From Microcaldota archaeon (GTDB lineage Archaea > Micrarchaeota > Micrarchaeia > Micrarchaeales > CABMGC01): DNA of 61,765 bases. The notes under the pieces were generated by a model. The model searched no databases and had not been told where the DNA came from. It saw nothing but the letters and a program-made list of their open reading frames with translations. Below are positions 56,588 through 61,765 of this stretch, one piece after another. The translations under genes and the position numbers were made by a program. Where the stretch lies: NCBI GenBank assembly GCA_021848065.1, contig JAJZNA010000007.1, positions 1 to 61,765 of the forward strand, in the 5' to 3' direction. Numbering within the stretch: the first letter of the stretch is position 1; each line of letters begins with the position of its first letter.

Positions 56588-56714
56588 GCCAACATTAGGG
56601 TTTGGTGATTAAGCCTTATATACCAGGGCTTGCCATATACTAGCATCTGACTCGTGCTTTTCCAGCCAGGATTGAGGCGTAAGCCTTTGAAAGGGCAAAA
56701 GCACTGGTCGGCTT

Positions 56715-57119
56715 ATGGATGGTGCATTGGACACAGCAGACATTCTGAGATCATGCAAGGTAATAGCGGTAGTCGGATGCTCCAAGGACCCCGAGAAATA
56801 CAGCAACATAGTTGCGCATTTTCTGCAGGACGCAGGGTACAGGATAGTGCCGGTGAATCCGACTGCGGACGAGATACTGGGGGAGAAGTGCTACCACTCG
56901 CTTTTAGACATACCTGAAAAGGTTGACATGGTGGATGTCTTCAGGCCTTCTGCAGAAGCCATGGGAATCGCGCAGCAGGCAGTGAAGATAGGGGCAAAGG
57001 CATTATGGCTCCAGGAGGGGATAGTGAGCGAGGATGCGAAGAAATATGCTGAAAGCATGGGAATGGCATTCATTCAGGATAGGTGCACGATGAAGGAGTA
57101 CGTTAAGATGCAGGGATAG
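56715..57119 (+). CDS. CoA-binding-domain protein
   Basis: A 134-residue Rossmann protein of the YccU-like CoA-binding family. Motifs: VIAVVGCSKDPEKYSNIVAHFLQDAGYRIVPVNP (residues 14-46, nucleotide loop VGCSKDPEK), KVDMVDVFRPSAEAM and ALWLQEGIVSEDAKKYAE. It resembles the alpha subunit of succinyl-CoA synthetase, but lacks the His. Likely a CoA or acyl-CoA sensor. It sits 1 base upstream of the NifU-like gene. Confidence 0.88.
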   Translation: MDGALDTADILRSCKVIAVVGCSKDPEKYSNIVAHFLQDAGYRIVPVNPTADEILGEKCYHSLLDIPEKVDMVDVFRPSAEAMGIAQQAVKIGAKALWLQEGIVSEDAKKYAESMGMAFIQDRCTMKEYVKMQG

Positions 57120-57120
57120 A

Positions 57121-57525
57121 ATGGACTTGGACATGTATGCCGAAGAGCTAATATACAATTACGAACACCAGAAGAACAAGGGAGCCATACAGGACGCCAC
57201 TACGGATAGGCATGAGGAGAACATATCGTGCGGAGACAAGATAACGGTCTACCTCAAGATAGAGGGAGGCAAGGTTGCTGATGTCAAGTACGATGGCGCT
57301 GGGTGCGTGATCTCCATGGGAACGTCAAGCATACTAACAGACTTCCTCAAGGGAAAGACGCTGCAGGAGATAGAGTCCTTTGGAAAGAAGGATCTGCTGG
57401 AGCTTATAGCCATAGATCCTGGACCAGTAAGGATGCACTGCGCCACGCTATCCCTTAGGGCAATAAAGAAGGCTGTATACGGGTACGAAAACAAGCCAAT
57501 TGATGCTGAGACCAAGAGCCTCTAG
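57121..57525 (+). CDS. IscU/SufU-type iron-sulfur scaffold
   Basis: A 134-residue scaffold on which Fe-S clusters are assembled before transfer. Ligands C37 (SCGDK, with D39), C62 (GAGCVIS) and C107 (HCATL, with H106) are all present; the H-C pair matches IscU rather than SufU. Fe-S clients in the window include PurF and the ferredoxin. No cysteine desulfurase is adjacent. The 3' end overlaps the convergent DHFR gene by 4 bases. Confidence 0.9.
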   Translation: MDLDMYAEELIYNYEHQKNKGAIQDATTDRHEENISCGDKITVYLKIEGGKVADVKYDGAGCVISMGTSSILTDFLKGKTLQEIESFGKKDLLELIAIDPGPVRMHCATLSLRAIKKAVYGYENKPIDAETKSL

Positions 57526-58001
57526 TCACGCGCCACCTTTCGCACGTAAACAACATATTCAAACTCTGGAAAGTCTTCTCTGCTCTTCTCTTCCCATTCG
57601 CTTTCGCTAAACTCGGGAAAGAATCGGTCTCCCGGGTAGTCGGACTTTATGAAAGATAGCTGCATCGTGTCCGCCTTGGATATTGCATCCTTGAACACAC
57701 CCTCTCCCCCTATTATGTATATGTCTGGACCGTACTCAAATCCCTTTGATATGGCTTCGTCAAGGCTGTGGCATACGTCCACCCCTTTTGCATACATGCC
57801 TGACCTGGTAAGCACTATATTATGCAAGCCTATCAGCCTTCCATTTCGCTTAGTGGCCATGTAGACCCTGCGGCCCATTATGATGGTCTTGCCGCGCACT
57901 ATGTCCTCATAGTGCTTGCTCTCGCTTCCCATATGCCATGGAAGCCTGTTCCCTATGCCTATGACGCGCTCCTTTGTCATCGCGGCTACTAGGGAGATCA
58001 T
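57522..58001 (-). CDS. folA: Dihydrofolate reductase
   Basis: Reduces dihydrofolate with NADPH. The 159 residues have the N-terminal SLVAAMTKERVIGIGNRLPWH with the substrate-binding region, GKTIIMGRRVYMA, LTRSGMYAKGVDV and IYIIGGEGVFKDAI. It is a bacterial-type DHFR; its presence implies that a THF-oxidising thymidylate synthase or dihydrofolate-producing folate pathway exists. The start overlaps the upstream isomerase stop (ATGA), so both are coupled. Confidence 0.93.
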   Translation of the reverse strand: MISLVAAMTKERVIGIGNRLPWHMGSESKHYEDIVRGKTIIMGRRVYMATKRNGRLIGLHNIVLTRSGMYAKGVDVCHSLDEAISKGFEYGPDIYIIGGEGVFKDAISKADTMQLSFIKSDYPGDRFFPEFSESEWEEKSREDFPEFEYVVYVRKVARD

Positions 58002-58942
58002 GCCTTTCGGCCCTCTTTGGGCTTCTTGAGCATGGTCTTTAGCTTTTCTATGTAGGACACATCTGTCGGGTTTATACCGCGTATTGAGCTTAGCTTGTAT
58101 GACAGATAATCCCCATAGTGCACGAGATACAGTATCCTTGAAAGCTGCGACGTTCCCTTCGGGTTTATGATGTTGAATTTGCTGCGGGTCAGCTTTTCTG
58201 TTACATGTATTCTGTCGTTTATACGCTTGTCGCGGCTGGCGAAGACCATGAAGTAGAACTCGTTCTTTTTGTAGGTATGCGCAAGTGCCATGGTGTCATT
58301 GTGGTTCAGCTCTGGAAAACTGCTCGAGTATGCCAGTATCTTTGGGTTCTCATTGAACTGCGTTTTCCAGCGGTATGCTACTGCGCGGAACGGGAAGGAC
58401 CCGTATATCACAGGTATTGCATCGGATCTGGCAATAGATCTGGCGTGGCGGTAACATTCTTCGGGGTTGCCATCAAGCCCTGAAAGCAGCCCGTACGATT
58501 CCCTTATCTCCTTGGGCTCCGCAAGGCCAAAGCTGTTGAGCAGGGGCATCAGCAGGTACACCAATGAAGACCTCGGCTGGAGATCTGGACGGGGTATCTT
58601 TACGTGCTGATCCCCATATCCCTCAAGAAGCCCGCGCGAGCTTATTGTAACGACATGAGCCTTGCGCTTCTTGGCGGCCTTTGCTGCGGCCAGAACCTCT
58701 TCGGTATTTCCTGAATAGCTCATGGAGATGAACAGAGTGGACGGAGACACGAAGTCGGGTATCTCATATCCTTCCACAAGTGATACGGGCTTCTTTGAAT
58801 AAATCTCCTGGAATATCCTTGCGGATATGCCAGAGCCGCCAAGGCCGGATAGTACAACATTGCTAAAGTTCTTCGGCAGCCTGAATCTTCCTTCAAACTT
58901 TAATTGCTCCTTCATTAGCCTTAGCTCTTCCAAGAATTCCAT
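57998..58942 (-). CDS. Bifunctional phosphoglucose/phosphomannose isomerase
   Basis: A 314-residue SIS-domain isomerase interconverting aldose and ketose 6-phosphates. The two SIS motifs are NVVLSGLGGSGISARIFQE and LFISMSYSGNTEEVLAA; catalytic-region segments are ETQFNENPKILAY (KTQFNENP here) and ELNHNDTMA. This is the archaeal PGI/PMI type. It precedes dihydrofolate reductase in a coupled pair, with no evident metabolic link. Confidence 0.92.
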   Translation of the reverse strand: MEFLEELRLMKEQLKFEGRFRLPKNFSNVVLSGLGGSGISARIFQEIYSKKPVSLVEGYEIPDFVSPSTLFISMSYSGNTEEVLAAAKAAKKRKAHVVTISSRGLLEGYGDQHVKIPRPDLQPRSSLVYLLMPLLNSFGLAEPKEIRESYGLLSGLDGNPEECYRHARSIARSDAIPVIYGSFPFRAVAYRWKTQFNENPKILAYSSSFPELNHNDTMALAHTYKKNEFYFMVFASRDKRINDRIHVTEKLTRSKFNIINPKGTSQLSRILYLVHYGDYLSYKLSSIRGINPTDVSYIEKLKTMLKKPKEGRKA

Positions 58943-59015
58943 ATTACTTTTTTATGTCCAATGGTTTAAGTAGCTTGTCTGCAGGAGGCGTATGGATGCG
59001 CTTTCTGAGCTGCGG

Positions 59016-59561
59016 TTACATCAGATTGCCTGGCCTGGATTTTGCTTCGGGCATACGTATACTTATCCTCTTCCTTGCAAGGGTCCCACTGCGCCTCGCG
59101 TCATCCATAGCATCATCTATAAGGCGGCTCATTTGCTCAAGGCTGCATTCCCCTGCAAGCTTGAATGCGATACGCTCATTGGGGCCCACTACAACGGTAG
59201 TTGGATGCTCAGTTACGAAGTATCTATGCCATATGCGCATCCCCTTGTCAACCACAATAGGATACCTTATACCCTTGGCTTGGGCTGCCGAGGTTATATT
59301 CCCCAGGGGCCTCCTGGCAGACGCCTTTGAGGAATGCACGCCTATCACCACTACGGGGTCTTTACGGTACTTGCTTGCTATGGCAGACATTAATGGTAGT
59401 GAGTTCATGCCGTTTTTGTCATAGCACGACCAGAAGTCCAGTATTACCACATGCCATTTCAGCTTCTGCAGAGACAGGGGTTCTGCTGAATTAATCCAAG
59501 TGCATCCTTCAGGCAGCTCCGGGGCCTTTCTGGTAAGCAGCTTTATAAAATTTAGGGACAT
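59016..59561 (-). CDS. Thioredoxin-fold protein without the catalytic cysteines
   Basis: A 181-residue TlpA/redoxin-like protein read from ATG 59561, 2 bases after the agmatine deiminase stop; a longer start at 59594 overlaps that gene. The fold motifs VVILDFWSCYDKNGMNSLPLM, VVIGVHSSKA and cis-Pro TEHPTTVVV are clear and match the long-loop redoxin family. In that family the active site is usually C-C-I-N-C; here the equivalent residues are Y-D-K-N-G, and one Cys sits a position earlier. Thiol-disulfide exchange is doubtful. It may act as a structural or binding protein. Confidence 0.72.
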   Translation of the reverse strand: MSLNFIKLLTRKAPELPEGCTWINSAEPLSLQKLKWHVVILDFWSCYDKNGMNSLPLMSAIASKYRKDPVVVIGVHSSKASARRPLGNITSAAQAKGIRYPIVVDKGMRIWHRYFVTEHPTTVVVGPNERIAFKLAGECSLEQMSRLIDDAMDDARRSGTLARKRISIRMPEAKSRPGNLM

Positions 59562-59563
59562 GG

Positions 59564-60613
59564 CTAAATCCCTGGCTGCTGCTGCGTAGCACAATGTATT
59601 GTGCCGAAGCCATAGACGAGCTCCCTGCAGTTTATCCCTATCACCTTTCGGCCCGGGAACAGGCCGCGGATTATGTCCAGCGCCTTTGGGTCATTTTCAT
59701 CCTGGAAAGTCGGCACTAGAACTGCCGCATTTGAGATGTAGAAGTTGGCATAGCTTGCCGGGAGCCTCTGTCCGTGAATTATTACAGGGCCTGGCATTGG
59801 GAGTGGCACTACCTTGAGGCGCTTGCCGTCCTGGTCAGATGCGCCCCTGAGTGTGCGGTAGTTCTCCTGGAGTATGCCGTAATTGTCGTCGCCTTTGTCT
59901 TCGTCAACTGCGCAGACCACAGTGTCGGGAGATACAAACCTTGCAACATCATCAATGTGGCCATCGGTGTCGTCCCCTTCTATCCCGCCCTTGAGCCATA
60001 TTACCTTGGTTGCACCAAGATATTCCCTGAGGTTGAGTTCTATCTGCTCGCGACTTAGGCCCGGGTTGCGGTTCTTATTCAACAGGCATTGCTCGGTAGT
60101 AATCAAGGCTCCACGCCCATTGACATCTATGGATCCGCCTTCGAGGACCATCGGTGCCTTGAATTCGGGCATTCCTTTTATCGGAAGAAGTGACGGTATT
60201 TCAGTATCGGCCTTCAGGTCGTCATATTTGTTTCCCCATGCGTTGAACTCCCAGTGGGTGAACGCCATGCCTGCCCCCTTGGGGCCTGAATGTGTAACGA
60301 ATATGGGGCCGTAGTCCCTGAACCATACGTCTGCAGTCTTTATCAGGTGTATCAGTATGCTATCTGAATTTTTGCCATTTGGAAGGATGCTGCGCACTCG
60401 CTCCTGCATGGCTGCGTCATCGACCAGTATGTTGACCTTTTCACCTTCGGCCAGGGCAGAAACCATGGCCACGTACGTCTTCTCCACTTCTGGGAGTATA
60501 TCTTCTGGGAATGACATAGGATTCTTAGGCCAGGAGATCCATGTTGCATCATGGCGTACCCATTCGGCAGGCATTGAGTATCCGAGCTTGAATGGTGTCG
60601 TTTTTTCAGTCAT
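59564..60613 (-). CDS. aguA: Agmatine deiminase
   Basis: Hydrolyses agmatine to N-carbamoylputrescine and ammonia. The 349-residue protein has the PAD/amidinotransferase fold with MPAEWVRHDATWISWP, substrate-binding VWFRDYGPIFVT, LEGGSIDVNGRGALITTE, GIEGDDTDGHIDDVARFV and the catalytic C341 in GTIHCATQQQP. It lies 19 bases downstream of aguB on the same strand, giving the product to the next enzyme. The Asp/His/Cys triad is intact. Confidence 0.94.
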   Translation of the reverse strand: MTEKTTPFKLGYSMPAEWVRHDATWISWPKNPMSFPEDILPEVEKTYVAMVSALAEGEKVNILVDDAAMQERVRSILPNGKNSDSILIHLIKTADVWFRDYGPIFVTHSGPKGAGMAFTHWEFNAWGNKYDDLKADTEIPSLLPIKGMPEFKAPMVLEGGSIDVNGRGALITTEQCLLNKNRNPGLSREQIELNLREYLGATKVIWLKGGIEGDDTDGHIDDVARFVSPDTVVCAVDEDKGDDNYGILQENYRTLRGASDQDGKRLKVVPLPMPGPVIIHGQRLPASYANFYISNAAVLVPTFQDENDPKALDIIRGLFPGRKVIGINCRELVYGFGTIHCATQQQPGI

Positions 60614-60632
60614 GAGTGCACCGTGTGTTGAA

Positions 60633-61511
60633 TTACTCGAGGAAGCGCGATGTAAGGCCGCCGTAGGCGTCTATGCGCCTATCCCTAAGGAACGGCCACC
60701 CGTGCCTTGTTGCATCTACCCTAGACATGTCGCATTTTGCGATGAGTATGTCCTCCTTGTCGTCGGCTTTAGCAATCATTTCGCCAAACGGCCCAGAAAC
60801 GAATGAAGATCCCCAAAACTTTATCTTGCCCTCCTGCCCAACGCGGTTGACTGCTGCCACGAAGACCCCGTTGGCTATGCCGTGCGCCCTCTGTATGGTC
60901 TCCCAGGCGGTGCGCATCTCCTGCGTAGATTCCTGTTCAGTTGGATACCAGCCTATGGCAGTAGGATAGAACAGTATGTTTGCGCCCATCATGGCAGTGA
61001 GCCTTGCGGCCTCAGGATACCATTGGTCCCAGCATATGAGCACCCCTATTTTCCCATGTTTGGTAGCCTGGGCCCTGAATCCCAGGTCACCTGGTGCGAA
61101 ATAGAATTTCTCATAATAATGTGGATCGTCGGGTATGTGCATCTTCCTGTACTTGTCCACTATGGATCCGTCAGAGTCTATGACTACTGCAGAGTTGTGG
61201 TAAAGCCCTCTGGCGCGCTTTTCGAATATGCCGGCTATGACACTCACCCCGTTTCTCTTTGCTGCCTCTGACACCGCTGCAGTTGTCTCTCCAGGGATAG
61301 CCTCTGAGAGGTTGAAGTTCTCTTCGTTCTCTTCCTGGCAGAAGTACTGTGAACGGAATAGCTCAGGCAGGCACACTATCTGCGCGCCCTTTTTGGCAGC
61401 CTCGTCTATCTTCTTTACTGCCTTGTCCAAGTTGGCTGAAGGATCCTCGGACATGCTCATCTGTATGAGCCCTATGGTAACTTCGTGCACCGGCTTCCTG
61501 ACGTCTTCCAT
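60633..61511 (-). CDS. aguB: N-carbamoylputrescine amidohydrolase
   Basis: Nitrilase-superfamily enzyme making putrescine from N-carbamoylputrescine. The Glu-Lys-Cys triad is in VCLPELFRSQYF, DKYRKMHIPDD and LICWDQWYPEAARL. Ending segments WGSSFVSGPFGEMIA and RRIDAYGGLTSRF match AguB closely. M13 (61511) is preferred to ATG 61547, because TTATTATATG lies between as a promoter-like sequence. First gene of the aguB-aguA-redoxin operon. No arginine decarboxylase is in the window, so agmatine origin is unseen. Confidence 0.93.
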   Translation of the reverse strand: MEDVRKPVHEVTIGLIQMSMSEDPSANLDKAVKKIDEAAKKGAQIVCLPELFRSQYFCQEENEENFNLSEAIPGETTAAVSEAAKRNGVSVIAGIFEKRARGLYHNSAVVIDSDGSIVDKYRKMHIPDDPHYYEKFYFAPGDLGFRAQATKHGKIGVLICWDQWYPEAARLTAMMGANILFYPTAIGWYPTEQESTQEMRTAWETIQRAHGIANGVFVAAVNRVGQEGKIKFWGSSFVSGPFGEMIAKADDKEDILIAKCDMSRVDATRHGWPFLRDRRIDAYGGLTSRFLE

Positions 61512-61540
61512 ATTACCAGCATATAATAATGGGGTTAAAT

Positions 61541-61765
61541 GTGACATCCTCCCACGATTGAAAATCGTGGGCTTCCAATGGTGTTTTTTGATTGGTCATC
61601 GTGAAGCACCAAGTATAGTTCCTGATTCAGCGATATCTGCCTTCATGTGCGAAGGTCTTACAATATCTCCAGAGGCGTAACTTCCCGAATGTCCTTCGGT
61701 AGTTTGAGAGATTGCTCTTTCAAATATATTCTTCGATGCATTTATATCCCTATCTCCCGTATGGC
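61541..61765 (-). mobile_element. Right end of another TnpB element
   Basis: Shares with the complete element at 40.36 kb the sequence GTGACATCCTC, then a hairpin (61551-61559/61563-61571, nine pairs) of different sequence, then GCTTCC. The base changes on both sides of the stem keep pairing, showing that the RNA structure, rather than the sequence, is selected. On the minus strand it lies after a tnpB stop codon. The predicted guide would be the bases after GTCACA on the minus strand, i.e. into the aguB promoter. Confidence 0.75.
61596..61765 (-). CDS. tnpB: TnpB nuclease, C-terminal fragment (cut by the window edge)
   Basis: The last 56 codons of a tnpB gene, entering from the right edge: HTGDRDINASKNIFERA carries the RuvC-III DRDINA motif of TnpB. 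The downstream tail is unlike the 41 kb copy, so they are diverged relatives, not recent duplicates. The stop is 24 bases before the right-end hairpin. Whether the full gene is intact cannot be judged. Confidence 0.88.
   Translation of the reverse strand, partial: HTGDRDINASKNIFERAISQTTEGHSGSYASGDIVRPSHMKADIAESGTILGASR

Overview
The window looks like archaeal chromosomal DNA, most probably from a small-genome DPANN lineage of the Micrarchaeota (ARMAN-2-like) type. Evidence seen directly: archaeal/eukaryotic-type information genes (L15e, pelota, PriS, Spt4/Spt5, Rpo7, Trm5, Pth2, archaeal GluRS, NreA), L1-L10-L12 and L11 ribosomal genes, TATA-box/short-leader gene starts, and surface proteins with an archaeal class III-like N-terminus (QSAIEFLSTYGF). 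The phylum assignment is inference from gene style and moderate GC; no marker phylogeny was run.

Layout. 1-5.5 kb: end of a TnpB element, a TPR-AAA ATPase, RNase HI, a possible structured RNA, PRC-barrel protein, RNase HII with no normal start codon. 5.5-7.5 kb: AT-rich island with two exported proteins, one resembling G1 acid peptidases. 7.6-11.2 kb: nickel regulator NikR and a divergent nickel/cobalt permease around an inverted-repeat operator, then an MFS exporter and a LUD protein. 11.4-18.9 kb: folate/one-carbon and purine block (HPPK, RimK-like ligase, IMPase-like phosphatase, FolD, PurN, 5-formyl-THF cyclo-ligase, PurD, PurF). 19-27.4 kb: membrane proteins, a large unrecognised protein with a cobalamin-binding-like domain preceded by a coupled small ORF, two MscS channels, one coupled to a frame-disrupted DUF432 gene. 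27.4-33.9 kb: tRNA-Pro touching an Xaa-Pro peptidase gene, Nudix, NreA, a HerA/VirB4-like ATPase paired with a VirB11-like protein that has lost its P-loop, a winged-helix regulator, 5S rRNA. 34-39.6 kb: prenyl synthase and ribosomal/elongation genes. 39.7-42.2 kb: kinase and a complete TnpB element that has replaced the end of a neighbouring gene. 42.3-61.5 kb: second RimK-like ligase, Pth2, PriS, L15e, Pcc1, pelota, a DUF2341 surface protein, KsgA, PRPP synthetase, GluRS, FKBP isomerase, Spt4/Rpo7/PIN, a NifU-like scaffold, DHFR, phosphosugar isomerase and an agmatine-to-putrescine operon. 61.54-61.77 kb: the 3' end of another TnpB element.

How it fits together. PRPP synthetase, PurF, PurD, PurN, FolD, 5-formyl-THF cyclo-ligase, DHFR and HPPK form much of a formyl-folate-dependent purine pathway within one window, unusual for a reduced archaeon. 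AguB and AguA supply putrescine. The same-orientation TnpB remnants at both edges suggest that the assembled sequence stops at repeated elements.

Most interesting leads: the 723-residue cobalamin-like protein with its overlapping leader ORF; the VirB4/VirB11-like pair with a dead ATPase; TnpB element ends whose hairpins covary between copies; the missing RNase HII start codon; the frameshift at a C6 run in DUF432; and two unexplained structured intergenic regions.
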